A stretch of 64,000 bases of DNA from positions 1,736,001 to 1,800,000 of the forward strand of contig NZ_JAGSYI010000002.1 in the NCBI RefSeq assembly GCF_025685625.1. The letters are read 5' to 3'. This stretch comes from Acidicapsa acidisoli. Its GTDB lineage: Bacteria; Acidobacteriota; Terriglobia; Terriglobales; Acidobacteriaceae. The notes under the pieces were generated by a model. The model was given only the letters and a program-made list of their open reading frames with translations, had not been told where the DNA came from and searched no databases. Made by a program: the position numbers and the translations under genes. Of the stretch, positions 34,911 through 43,652 are shown piece by piece; the first letter of the stretch is position 1, and the number at the start of each line of letters is the position of its first letter.

Positions 34911-37412
34911 ATGGCGGTTGATCCTGAAGCGCTGCAGCGGGCCTTGCGTTCCCAATTTCCCGCGCCCGAAGTCTCCCCGAACTCAAGCGATTGGATGTTC
35001 GAACTGGTCAGCATCTTCGGATCCAATCCGTTCGTCAACCGGGAGCGAGATGTACTCAGGTTGGCGGAAGCGCCCGTGAGCCGGCTGAAAGCCGAGCCGT
35101 CGGAGGTGCGCGTAGGCGTCGTCTTTGAGGCGCTCAACGAGATCATCCATAGCCAGGCGTTTCATTTCAAGATCGTTTTGAAGATTGTTGCGGCTACTCT
35201 TCTGCGGAGCGGCGTGGAACTGAACTCTCTCGAGGCGGTGCGGTTGGTGGAGCTTGTCTCGAAGCCGCAGCTGCCGTTTCCTTTCAAAGCAATCCTATCG
35301 GCAATCGATTGTGTTCCCAGGACCCCAGCCCTGGTTACGGCGCTGTATCGGTTGCGCGGCTGCGTCACCCGATATCACGGCGAGCCTGAGATGAAGGAGA
35401 TCCACGAGCGAATCGACGTTCTTATCGGCGGGCCCAAGGAAAAACCTGTTACGCCCGCCGGCGCATGGAGTCGAATCGTTTTCGAGGAGGTCGCCACATT
35501 TGAAAAGAAGTTCGATTGGCATGCGCTTCTGCTTCATGCGCGATCACTCACGCAGAGCACAGCTTCGAAGAAATGGCAGAGCAAAGCCGTGAATCTGGCC
35601 TCGCGAATCGGACCGGCAGAGGTTCTGGACGCGGCTCGGCGTTGGCTGGCGTTGGGGCCTACCCCAGGCGAAAAGATGATCCAGACTTCCGAGGCGGAGG
35701 CGGATTACCAGAAGGGATTCATTTGGGTGCTTGGCACGCTCGGCGACGTTTCCATCGCGCCGGATATCGCGGACTTCGCATTCGGCTGTTTTCGGAAGAT
35801 ACCGATGATCGGCGCCGTTTCGCATCGCGTGGGCAATGCGTGCGTGAATGCGCTGGCCGCCATGCCGGGTCTCGCGGGTGTGTCGCAATTGAGCCGCCTG
35901 GCAGGGAGGGTCAAATATGACGTGGCCCGCAGACTCATCGAAAAGGCGATGAACGAGGCTGCCGAGCGCAATCAGGTATCCCGCGACGATCTAGAGGCAA
36001 TGGCGGTTCCGACATTCGGACTGGATGCGGCGGGCGGCCGAATTGAGCAGGCTGGGGATTGCGAAGCGAGGCTCGCAATTGGCCGCGATGGGGCATCGCT
36101 AACCTGGAGCCGCGAAGGCAAAACCTTGAAGAGCGTGCCGGCGAGCGTCAAAGAGGAGCACGCCGAACTGCTCAAGGACTTGAACCGTAGCGTCAAGGAG
36201 CTCGACGGACAGATCGCGGCGCAGCGGTTCCGGCTTGAGCGCCAGTTGATTTCGCATGGCACTTGTTCTTACGAGCGGTGGAAGCAGTGGTATCTCGATC
36301 ATCCGCTGGTCTCGCACTTCGCGGCTCGCCTTATCTGGGAGTTCGAGGACGGCGGTGAAACGCGAACCGCCATTCTCTGGCAAGGCGGTCTCGTGGATTG
36401 GTCGAGCCATGCTATCCAGCCATCTCTTGAGGCACGCGTGCGGCTGTGGCATCCGATCCGGTCCGACGTCCAGACGATCCTGAACTGGCGTTGCTGGCTG
36501 GAGGATCATCAGGTGCGCCAGCCGTTCAAGCAGGCGCATCGCGAGGTCTACTTGCTGACCGACGCCGAACGCAAAACGGAGACCTACTCCAATCGTTTCG
36601 CGTCGCACGTCATTCGCCAGCACCAGTTCGTTTCTCTTTGCCGTGAGCGAGGCTGGAAGTTCAAGGCGATGGGTAGCTGGGACTCGCACAATACACCGTC
36701 GCTCGAGCTCAGCCAGTACAACCTAGTCGCGAAGTTCGATGTGGAGTTTCCTGAGGCGGAGGATGGAGACGACGAATCCACCACCGCGCACGGCGTGTAT
36801 CTGGCCATTGGCACGGGCCGCGTTGAATTCGTTCCGCTCAAGGTTGCCGAGCCGAATAACGCGGAAAACGGACCCTTCGGAATACGGTTGCCGAGAAAGT
36901 TTCTTGGTCTTCGTCGAGCCGCGGCCCTTCGCCTCGAGGAGATCCCTGTGCTGGTCTTCTCCGAGGTGATGCGTGACTGCGACCTGTTCGTTGGTGTGAC
37001 AAGCATCGGTGCAGACCCAGCCTGGAATCGTGATCACGCGGACGATCCGCATTCACCCTACTGGCAGCAATTCGCATTTGGCGATTTGAACACTGCGTCA
37101 GAGAACCGGAGAACGGTTCTTGAAAGTCTGCTGCCGAAACTGGCCATTCGAGACCGGTGCCGGCTGGATGGCCGATTCCTCGTGGTTCGCGGGGACCTCC
37201 ACGAGTACCGCATCCACATCGGCAGCGCCAATGTCCTCATTGAGCCGGGCAGCCGCTATCTGTGCATCGTGCACGGTCCAGGCGATACGGCGGCGAATCT
37301 GCCCCTGCCGTTTGAGGGCGACCGCATCCTTGGCTTGGTTCTCAGCAAGGCGCTTCTGCTGATGAGCGATACGAAAATCAAGGACCCCACCATCGCGCGT
37401 CAGTTGTCTTAG
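34911..37412 (+). CDS. DUF4132 domain protein
   Basis: 833 residues, cytoplasmic. The first ~400 residues are mainly helical, HEAT-like. The C-terminal ~330 residues match DUF4132, the domain also found in E. coli MolR: RQPFKQAHREVYLLTDAE, YSNRFASHVIRQHQF, VLVFSEVMRDCDLFVG, RFLVVRGDLHEYRIHIG and the closing ILGLVLSKALLLMSD then IKDPTIARQLS. Biochemical function unknown. GGAGG stands five bases before the ATG, within the last codons of the Gly-Gly gene. The pair is flanked by dyad elements A and B/C, so it is probably one transferable module. Confidence 0.88.
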   Translation: MAVDPEALQRALRSQFPAPEVSPNSSDWMFELVSIFGSNPFVNRERDVLRLAEAPVSRLKAEPSEVRVGVVFEALNEIIHSQAFHFKIVLKIVAATLLRSGVELNSLEAVRLVELVSKPQLPFPFKAILSAIDCVPRTPALVTALYRLRGCVTRYHGEPEMKEIHERIDVLIGGPKEKPVTPAGAWSRIVFEEVATFEKKFDWHALLLHARSLTQSTASKKWQSKAVNLASRIGPAEVLDAARRWLALGPTPGEKMIQTSEAEADYQKGFIWVLGTLGDVSIAPDIADFAFGCFRKIPMIGAVSHRVGNACVNALAAMPGLAGVSQLSRLAGRVKYDVARRLIEKAMNEAAERNQVSRDDLEAMAVPTFGLDAAGGRIEQAGDCEARLAIGRDGASLTWSREGKTLKSVPASVKEEHAELLKDLNRSVKELDGQIAAQRFRLERQLISHGTCSYERWKQWYLDHPLVSHFAARLIWEFEDGGETRTAILWQGGLVDWSSHAIQPSLEARVRLWHPIRSDVQTILNWRCWLEDHQVRQPFKQAHREVYLLTDAERKTETYSNRFASHVIRQHQFVSLCRERGWKFKAMGSWDSHNTPSLELSQYNLVAKFDVEFPEAEDGDDESTTAHGVYLAIGTGRVEFVPLKVAEPNNAENGPFGIRLPRKFLGLRRAAALRLEEIPVLVFSEVMRDCDLFVGVTSIGADPAWNRDHADDPHSPYWQQFAFGDLNTASENRRTVLESLLPKLAIRDRCRLDGRFLVVRGDLHEYRIHIGSANVLIEPGSRYLCIVHGPGDTAANLPLPFEGDRILGLVLSKALLLMSDTKIKDPTIARQLS

Positions 37413-37498
37413 TTAGCCAGGCTCCGCCCCTTCTCCGGCATGGCGAGTTCGCGCAAAAATGGTGTACCTGGACGGCTGGCTGCAGTATCTGACTGTAC

Positions 37499-37524
37499 TG
37501 AGTTGGCCGTAAATCGCCAACTCA
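37499..37524. repeat. Inverted repeat after the DUF4132 gene
   Basis: Perfect 9-bp arms TGAGTTGGC/GCCAACTCA with an 8-nt loop, 87 bp after the DUF4132 stop. No T-run, so not a classical terminator. It lies 24 bp before element B and may be part of the same repeat unit. Confidence 0.5.
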
Positions 37525-37547
37525 CCCATCAATAAATGAGATCAAGC

Positions 37548-37589
37548 CAGTTTGCCGAATAGTCGGCAAGTCGGCTTTGCGTCCAGTTG
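37548..37589. repeat. Dyad element B (type 1, with central 8-bp duplication)
   Basis: CAGTTTGCCGAATAGTCGGC, then AAGTCGGC, then TTTGCGTCCAGTTG. It matches the 34-bp family if the extra 8 bp in the centre are removed; the extra bases partly repeat the core AGTCGGC. First member of a type 1-type 2 pair with element C. Confidence 0.7.
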
Positions 37590-37611
37590 GTTTTGCGGGA
37601 AAAGCCCGGGC

Positions 37612-37645
37612 CTAATCGCCGCTAAGCCGGTTATACGGCAACTTG
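37612..37645. repeat. 34-bp dyad element C (type 2)
   Basis: Core AAGCCGGTTATACGG with CAACTTG end. It begins 56 bp after the aligned start of B. Tail at 37654-37689 resembles the tail after element A. The remaining gap to 37,804 shows no gene. Confidence 0.75.
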
Positions 37646-37804
37646 CCGAAGACACAGATCGATCTGAATAGGTCAATCAGCGCGTCGTCGTGTTGTCGCC
37701 ATTCAAGCTTTTGCAATACGAGATGATTGCAGAGTTTGATTGGCAGCTGATTTTTGATTCAAGATCGATTCATTTAGGCAAACCCACTATGGTCTTGCAG
37801 GTAT

Positions 37805-38023
37805 TCATTCAGCGAGTGCAGCGTGCATTGAAATCCAGTAATATCGCCGCCAACAAAAGACACAGCGGACTGGACGAAGGGCAAACATGCTAAGAAGACC
37901 ATCGAACGGCCGCAACTCAGCCTGTTTGAATGAGACGGAGTTGCAACGAGGACATTCTCGTCGTCGCCAAAGTAATTGCGGTGCCGAGTTCAGCCTTTGC
38001 CTGATAGTTTCATTCACGCTCAT
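37805..38023 (-). CDS. Small zinc-ribbon protein
   Basis: 72 residues with a CPRC ... CVFC pair separated by 24 residues: RECPRCNSVSFKQAELRPFD then RPVRCVFCWRRYYW. The spacing and the basic aromatic end are typical of small acidobacterial zinc-ribbon proteins. The ATG overlaps the GH130 stop by 4 nt (ATGA), making it the third gene of the GT4-GH130 operon. An open frame on the other strand here is a shadow. Function unknown. Confidence 0.72.
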   Translation of the reverse strand: MSVNETIRQRLNSAPQLLWRRRECPRCNSVSFKQAELRPFDGLLSMFALRPVRCVFCWRRYYWISMHAALAE

Positions 38024-39081
38024 TCACTCCGGGTTTCGTGTTGATTTGAAAAGTGGCTGGTGCTTGAGGATTCAGGGTCTGAGTTCGATTCCAACCACGA
38101 GAGCAAGCGACGAATACTGCCGGTGGCCAGAGCTACAGAAGAATCCGCTGCTCCGTAGTACAGGTAGATCGTGTCTCCATCTACACCGATGGTTTGTCCG
38201 CAAGGGAAGACAACATCGTTCACGTCTCCGCTTCGCTCATAAGGGGCTTCCGGTCCAAAGATCCAGGAATCTCCGCGTTGCAGGCAGATATCGGGGCGTT
38301 CCAGATCAAAAAGCGCTAGCCCGAGACGATAGATACTTCCGGAAGCCGTTTGCCTCACGCCGTGATAGATGGTGAGCCATCCCTTGGATGTTTCGATCGG
38401 TGGAGAGCACAGTCCAATCTTGTTTGCATCCCACCATCCGCCCCGCCGCGCTTCGAGGATGATCTTGTGGCTCCCCCAATGCCTCAAATCCCGCGAGTAG
38501 GAGATCCACATATGAGCGCCCAGGGTCGTAACTGGGCGATGAATCAGCGCCCAGCTGCCGTTAATTCTTCTCGGCAAAAGCGCTGCGTCCTTGTCCTCCG
38601 GCGGCATGATCACACCGTAGCGATTAAATGTCTTGAAGTCCTTTGTCAGAGCCAGGGATACCCCGGGACCACCGCGCGCGAACGATGTATAGGCGACCGC
38701 ATACTGATCGAGCTCCGGGACAAAAGTGATGCGGGGGTCTTCAATGCCCCATAGCTCTTCCGGGTACCCCTGAGGACTTGCTGGAAGTGTCGGCTCAGGA
38801 TCGATGCGCCACCCATCAATTCCATTGCTGGAGCGGGCAGCGCATAGATGGGAAAGTCCACGCCGGTCTTCCACGCGGCAAAGAAGTAGAGTGTCTCCAT
38901 CCGCCAGGCGAACGGCGGCCGCGTTGAACACGCTATTGATCTGGTAAGGCCAATCTTCCCGGCTGAGGATAGGGTTTCCGGGATGCCGCTCAAAAAGTGG
39001 AGCCTCGACTGAGGCTTTCCGTACCAGCTGTTCGGGAACGGATGAATCGGGCAGTAATGTTGCTGAAGAATCCCTATTCAA
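38020..39081 (-). CDS. GH130-type glycoside phosphorylase/hydrolase
   Basis: 353-residue five-bladed beta-propeller protein. HPGNPILSREDWPYQINSVFN opening and the family's catalytic-Asp region WGIEDPRITF (~residue 115) are visible, followed by HRPVTTLGAHMWISYSRDLR and GLCSPPIETSKGWLTIYHGV. GH130 enzymes phosphorolyse or hydrolyse beta-mannosides. No signal peptide. It overlaps the end of the GT4 gene by 4 nt and the start of the zinc-ribbon gene by 4 nt. Exact glycan unknown. Confidence 0.9.
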   Translation of the reverse strand: MNRDSSATLLPDSSVPEQLVRKASVEAPLFERHPGNPILSREDWPYQINSVFNAAAVRLADGDTLLLCRVEDRRGLSHLCAARSSNGIDGWRIDPEPTLPASPQGYPEELWGIEDPRITFVPELDQYAVAYTSFARGGPGVSLALTKDFKTFNRYGVIMPPEDKDAALLPRRINGSWALIHRPVTTLGAHMWISYSRDLRHWGSHKIILEARRGGWWDANKIGLCSPPIETSKGWLTIYHGVRQTASGSIYRLGLALFDLERPDICLQRGDSWIFGPEAPYERSGDVNDVVFPCGQTIGVDGDTIYLYYGAADSSVALATGSIRRLLSWLESNSDPESSSTSHFSNQHETRSE

Positions 39082-41378
39082 GAAGACACACTCATTTCCT
39101 GGTGCAATTCATTCATGTTTGCAGCTTCCGCAGCCTGCATATCGAGTAGAGCCATCAGGAACGAAATGGTAGACTCCGCGCCCTGGTTTTCATTCACCCG
39201 GTCAGGGTGAAGGCCATCACGGCACCCACCTGTAATCGGGTCATACAACGGCGCAAGCAGATCATTCTTGCCAAGGAACCAGCGGAAGGCCCGTCGTGCT
39301 TCCGTTTGCCAATGGCTGTCTCTGGTGAGACGGTAGACTTCCTGGCAAGCGGAAACCGTGGCGCATGCTTCCACGGGCTGCTGATCGAAACGAGCTTTTT
39401 CTGCTCCCTGTGCAAAAAATCCATTGGAGCCGATGGGAACGAAGGTCTCTCCGTCTCCCCCGTGCTGTGCGGCCACCAGCCATTCCAGCGACTCAATGCC
39501 AGCCTCGACCATTCGCTTGTTGTTGCTGCGCCATCCAGTCAAAATGAGCGCCTGTGGCAGCCTGGCGTTCGAATACGACAAGCTCTCTTCGAACCAATGC
39601 CAGCTATCGGAGCGGCAGCGGTCGTATATGTCCAGCAGTCGATTGGCAAGCGTGTTGCGAATACCCTGCATCAGGCGGTCGCCTGGAAACCAGTCGAGGT
39701 ATGCCTGCAATCCTAGAATACTGAAAGCCCATGCACGCGGACTGCTGAAGGTGAGTGCCGCCGGTACCGCAGCTTCAAACAGCCTGCCCGCTGCACCGCG
39801 CAACCCTGCATCCTGCGAACGCCCAAGTACGGAGCCCAGGGCCCACAATGCACGTCCATGACTGTCTTCCGAACCAATATTCTCCAGCCATTGCCTGTCA
39901 TAGCCGAGAAAGTTGCGAAACCGTCCACTCTCGGAATGAAAGGCCAGCCAAAGGAAGGCCAGGTAGCGGCGTGAGAGATTCGGATGCTCCCCATTGCCTC
40001 CATATATGAAGTTCTCATCAAGCTGGGTGGACACCATGAGAGCACGTGCGTTGTCATCGGTCGTGTATCCCTCGCGTGTGTTCGGCACCGAGAAGATCGC
40101 ATGCTGCAGGATGCCTGTGTCGTCCGTCAGGGCCAGTAGATGGCCCGTATTCAAAGCAGGCAGACAATCCGTTCCATCCATCAGGCCTGTGGCCGCATCC
40201 AGCGATTGCGCCGGCCTTGGCTGCAGGGATCGCTCGAAGCGCGCGCGCTGAAAGCTCTCCATGTACGCATGCGCCGTCTTTGGCCAGGTCGTTCCGCGAG
40301 AGTGCAGATAGGCGCGCTTGCGCATGGCATGACGTTCTGCATCGTTCTCAAGCAGCGCGAGAATTGCTTCTGCAATAGAATCTGAACGCTCAAAGGGAAC
40401 AATCACACCGCGCTTCTCCGCAAGCAGTTCCTTGGCATGCCAATACGGCGTCGAGATAATGGCCTTTCCTGCGCCAAAGGCAATCGCGAGCGTTCCGGAA
40501 ACCACCTGCGCCTCCTGCTGGTAAGGCGTAATGTATATGTCTGCTGCGCCTACATGCTCCACAAGCTCTTCGTTGCTGATGAACCGATTGTTGAAGATCA
40601 GGTGATCGGAAACTCCCAGCCGCGCAGCTAATGATTGCAATTCTTCGCGGTATCGTTCGCCGTCCCTCTTCCGGATATGAGGGTGCGTTACACCCGAGAC
40701 GATATACACCACATTCGGATGCCGGGCCAGCACTGCGGGCAAAGCGCGAATCACGTTCTCTATGCCTTTGTTTGGAGACAACAAGCCAAAGGTCAAAAGA
40801 ACCGACTTGCCTTCCGTGCCAAACTTGTCCTTGAAGTAATTCGGATCCATAAACGGCAAATCGGGCACGCCATGTGGAATGACGTCGATCTTGCCGCTGG
40901 GAATTGCATACACTTCGCGAAGCAGTCGAGCCGCCAGCTCACTCATCACAACCAGACGATCCGAAAGTTGCGCGATCTCTTCGAGGACTGCGCGTTGATT
41001 GGCATTGGGCTCGCGTAACACGGTATGCAGTGTCGTGACAATCGGCATCTTCAATCTGCGCAGCATGGTCAGAATATGAAGCCCGGCGACCCCTCCGTAG
41101 ATGCCGTACTCATGCTGCAAGCACACGAGGTCGTTCCCGTTGAAGTTGAGAAAATCAGCAGCTCGTTCATAAGACGCCAAATCATCCTGCGTAATCTCCA
41201 GGCGTACCTGCTCCGGGTATTCATAACTCGAATCGGGATCATTCACCGGAATCGCAAACAACCGCGCTGAACCATATTCAACCGCAAGAGCATTACACAG
41301 ATCTGTCGTGAATGTGGCGATGCCGCACTCCCGAGGTAGATAATTTCCGACGAATGCGATGCGTGTTGGCAAAGACAA
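39078..41378 (-). CDS. GT4 glycosyltransferase fused to an alpha/alpha-barrel domain
   Basis: About 766 residues. N-terminal GT-B glycosyltransferase (1-~390): TRIAFVGNYLPRECGIATFT, GLLSPNKGIENVIRALPAVL and AFGAGKAIISTPYWHAKELL with EKRGVIVPF. The C-terminal half (~420-750) is a helical-repeat domain (GYTTDDNARALMVS; WFEESLSYSNARLPQALI; EACATVSACQEVYRL), similar to alpha/alpha-toroid glycoside-active proteins. No ATG fits; TTG 41378 has AAGGAG six bases upstream. It begins the GT4-GH130-zinc-ribbon operon. A glycan-making plus glycan-cleaving pair suggests synthesis or turnover of a mannose-type oligosaccharide. Confidence 0.87.
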   Translation of the reverse strand: MSLPTRIAFVGNYLPRECGIATFTTDLCNALAVEYGSARLFAIPVNDPDSSYEYPEQVRLEITQDDLASYERAADFLNFNGNDLVCLQHEYGIYGGVAGLHILTMLRRLKMPIVTTLHTVLREPNANQRAVLEEIAQLSDRLVVMSELAARLLREVYAIPSGKIDVIPHGVPDLPFMDPNYFKDKFGTEGKSVLLTFGLLSPNKGIENVIRALPAVLARHPNVVYIVSGVTHPHIRKRDGERYREELQSLAARLGVSDHLIFNNRFISNEELVEHVGAADIYITPYQQEAQVVSGTLAIAFGAGKAIISTPYWHAKELLAEKRGVIVPFERSDSIAEAILALLENDAERHAMRKRAYLHSRGTTWPKTAHAYMESFQRARFERSLQPRPAQSLDAATGLMDGTDCLPALNTGHLLALTDDTGILQHAIFSVPNTREGYTTDDNARALMVSTQLDENFIYGGNGEHPNLSRRYLAFLWLAFHSESGRFRNFLGYDRQWLENIGSEDSHGRALWALGSVLGRSQDAGLRGAAGRLFEAAVPAALTFSSPRAWAFSILGLQAYLDWFPGDRLMQGIRNTLANRLLDIYDRCRSDSWHWFEESLSYSNARLPQALILTGWRSNNKRMVEAGIESLEWLVAAQHGGDGETFVPIGSNGFFAQGAEKARFDQQPVEACATVSACQEVYRLTRDSHWQTEARRAFRWFLGKNDLLAPLYDPITGGCRDGLHPDRVNENQGAESTISFLMALLDMQAAEAANMNELHQEMSVSS

Positions 41379-41467
41379 GTTACTCTCCTTCACATGACAG
41401 GCTGACGGATAACGCGTCGATCCCAACCGCCATTCGGAGGCTCGGAATGGGATACCATGCGGCATCG

Positions 41468-41486
41468 AGTCTCCAGATTGGAGACT
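41468..41486 (-). repeat. Inverted repeat upstream of the GT4 gene
   Basis: Perfect 8-bp arms AGTCTCCA/TGGAGACT with 3-nt loop, 90 bp before the GT4 start. Possible operator or leader hairpin. Nothing else is seen in 41,379-41,804. Confidence 0.4.
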
Positions 41487-41804
41487 GATTGCAAACTAAT
41501 CTCTTCGGTTGTGTACTTTGGAGGACGCTCGTCTGAAGCGATGCCTGGTGTGCCGGAGGCGAGGAAGGAAAAGCGGACTACTATTCCTTGAGGATACACC
41601 CACTTGAGATCTTTTGCAGGCAACGATTGGGAAACGTCCCGCAGCAAGGCGATGAGTAGCTGCTTTTACGTTGTGATCACTTGTATGACGGTCGATCGGC
41701 TTTGACAGATCGCGAAAGTATTGGCAGCCAAGCTCAGGAGGATTTCTCTGGACTATCAATTGACGCTAGATCGCCAATGCGCTCACTGACAATGAAATGC
41801 GAGC

Positions 41805-41838
41805 CACATGGCCGATTAGTCGCCTTCTCGTCAACTTG
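41805..41838. repeat. 34-bp dyad element D1 (type 1)
   Basis: CACATGGCCGATTAGTCGCC followed by TTCTCGTCAACTTG. Type 1 core AGTCGC. First of a pair with D2, start-to-start 68 bp, between the GT4 operon and the small membrane-protein gene. Confidence 0.75.
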
Positions 41839-41872
41839 AACTTGAGTTGGCTGCCTTCGCTGGTAAAGCGGT

Positions 41873-41906
41873 CAAATCTACGCGAAGCCGGTTATACGCC
41901 CACATG
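41873..41906. repeat. 34-bp dyad element D2 (type 2)
   Basis: Right part AAGCCGGTTATACGCCCACATG is nearly identical to that of elements C and H. The left arm (CAAATCTACG) is the least conserved of the family. Confidence 0.72.
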
Positions 41907-41969
41907 GATACTTTCTGTATTGCCCGTGACTCGGAGTAATCGAGGTAATAATGGTGCAAGAGGACGAGA

Positions 41970-42443
41970 ATGGGACGGCGGCATTTCCCTGCAAATGGTG
42001 AAATCGAGATGGTTTTGCTCGCTCTCCAAGTACTTCAGGTTCTCTTTCTCTGGGTTCACGACTGGATTCCCCTTGGACGTCTCAACGATGTCGCAGCGGT
42101 ACGCAGCCAGGATACGACACGCCGTCTCGTCACTGTAACTCTCATTCAAGGCGTACCGCGGACCATCGGGCTGTGCTTTAGCCTGTTGCACTTTAGACAA
42201 CCTTATCCGGACTGGCTTTACGACTGGCTCGTGATTAGCTATGGCCTGCTCTTGATTGGGCAAATCCGCGCCTGGTGGATACCTTATCTTTTCCGACCGG
42301 AACCGAAGCGAGCTGCTCGCTATCAAATCATGTTCGGCAAAACGCATTCCTTCTTGCCGGTGCGCAATGGAATGGTCCCAAACACTGCGCATATCCTGCT
42401 TCATCTGGCGACCGCCGCCACCTTGATCGTTCTTCTGAGGTGA
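41970..42443 (+). CDS. Hypothetical membrane protein
   Basis: 157 residues with about four hydrophobic segments (VLLALQVLQVLFLWVHDWIP; LVTVTLIQGVPRTIGLCFSL; WLYDWLVISYGLLLIGQIRA; a C-terminal TAHILLHLATAATLIVLL). No family recognised. The ATG at 41970 has AGAGGA upstream; a start at 42009 directly before the first helix is an alternative. It lies just after elements D1/D2. The overlapping 263-codon minus-strand frame is a shadow. The 309 bp after it carry no supported gene. Confidence 0.62.
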   Translation: MGRRHFPANGEIEMVLLALQVLQVLFLWVHDWIPLGRLNDVAAVRSQDTTRRLVTVTLIQGVPRTIGLCFSLLHFRQPYPDWLYDWLVISYGLLLIGQIRAWWIPYLFRPEPKRAARYQIMFGKTHSFLPVRNGMVPNTAHILLHLATAATLIVLLR

Positions 42444-42752
42444 GGAGACGGCAATCAGTCCACGATCGAAGCTCCCGATGTCGCGGTCCAAAGCAAATAC
42501 GGTGGAACCACCATGTTGCGCGTGGGACTTCCCTATATTGCCGTTGTTTGAGCGGCGGAAAGCCACTTGTACGAGTCCCTTGTATCGATTAGCTTTCGCC
42601 GACAAGAGCCATCCAACTCGCCAAGTGATTCGAAAATACAGAGGTGTATCGAAAGAGACAGCTTTCTCTAAAGGCAGATGCAACGGTTAGTTGCGCACCC
42701 GCGCTGCAGCGATCCTTCATTGAAGCGGTCAATGCTGAAACGACGTGGAAGC

Positions 42753-43433
42753 ATGCGGCCCCTGCTCTTGATTCTCCACATTCTCGCTGGCACCGTCGGC
42801 TTGCTGTCCGGCACATTCGCGATTGCTGTCCGCAAAGGCAGCCGCCTCCATCGCGCCTCAGGAAACATCTTCACCGTCGCTATGATTACCCTGGCCTCAA
42901 GCGCCCTCTGTCTCGCCATCATGAAGTCGCAACACGGCAACATCATCGGCAGCATCATCACCTTCTACATGGTCAGCACGGCGTGGCTCGCTGGTCGCGG
43001 CCGAGGCATAGGCCGGCTTGACCTCGCCGCACTTCTCGTCGGCACCTGCGGGGCCGCCGCCATCATCATGCTCGGCGTCTGGACCATCCACCACCCAGAC
43101 AAGAACGCCCCCGCTGCTATGTGCTTTTTCATGGCGGCCGTCCTCCTGGTCGCCGCCGCAGGAGACATCCGCATGCTTGCCTGCGGTGGCATCTCCGACA
43201 GAGGGCGAACTACGCGTCATTTATGGCGGATGTGCTTTGGACTCTTCATTGCAACAGGATCTTTCTTCCTTGGCCAGCAACAGGTCTTTCCCGCTTTCCT
43301 GCGCGGCTCCATCTTCCTTACGATCCTCGCCGTTCTCCCATTCCCCTTGATGATCTATTGGCTCTTTCGCGTCCGCTTCGGCAAGGCTTATAGAATCCAA
43401 TCACAGGCCCATCCCACTCCAATTTTTCCTTGA
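42753..43433 (+). CDS. DUF2306-like membrane protein
   Basis: About 226 residues with six to seven hydrophobic helices. The opening RPLLLILHILAGTVGLLSGT then KGSRLHRASGNIF matches the heme/copper-less DUF2306-type membrane family, where a His in the first helix and RLHRxxG are typical. Later helices: LLVGTCGAAAIIMLGVWTIH and IFLTILAVLPFPLMIYWLF. Function unknown. Start uncertain: ATGs at 42753, 42732 and 42678 are in frame and none has a strong ribosome site. Confidence 0.68.
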   Translation: MRPLLLILHILAGTVGLLSGTFAIAVRKGSRLHRASGNIFTVAMITLASSALCLAIMKSQHGNIIGSIITFYMVSTAWLAGRGRGIGRLDLAALLVGTCGAAAIIMLGVWTIHHPDKNAPAAMCFFMAAVLLVAAAGDIRMLACGGISDRGRTTRHLWRMCFGLFIATGSFFLGQQQVFPAFLRGSIFLTILAVLPFPLMIYWLFRVRFGKAYRIQSQAHPTPIFP

Positions 43434-43565
43434 AGTCGTTCGCTCGCGTTCCTTTCGAATTGAAGGGGAAATTGATCAAAGCGATTGTCACCGCTCGATG
43501 CGAGGGACCGGAGGAATTTGCGGGAGAATCATTGATTGGGGCGTGACCTGAATCGCTTCCGCTAT

Positions 43566-43578
43566 GCCGACTTATGAG
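43566..43578 (+). repeat. 13-bp direct repeat, left of the CPBP gene
   Basis: GCCGACTTATGAG, repeated exactly at 44597-44609, flanking the CPBP protease gene. The left copy with its neighbours (CTATGCCGACTTATGAGCAT) faintly resembles the type 2 dyad element. Confidence 0.5.
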
Positions 43579-43652
43579 CATCCATCAGGCGTATGCTGTG
43601 TGTAGTGCGGCGGAATTAGTGGCCTTCGCGATTCGCTTCCGAGGAGGCAAGG

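Noticed and set aside
37832-37933. Plus-strand peptide ending RPQLSLFE, like a sliding-clamp binding tail
   Set aside because: It is antisense to the zinc-ribbon gene at 37805-38023, which has a cysteine pattern and an ATGA overlap with GH130; the clamp-like motif is coincidental.
41892-42683. 263-codon minus-strand frame
   Set aside because: Antisense to the membrane protein at 41970-42443, no domain, no start signal, and it runs across dyad element D2.
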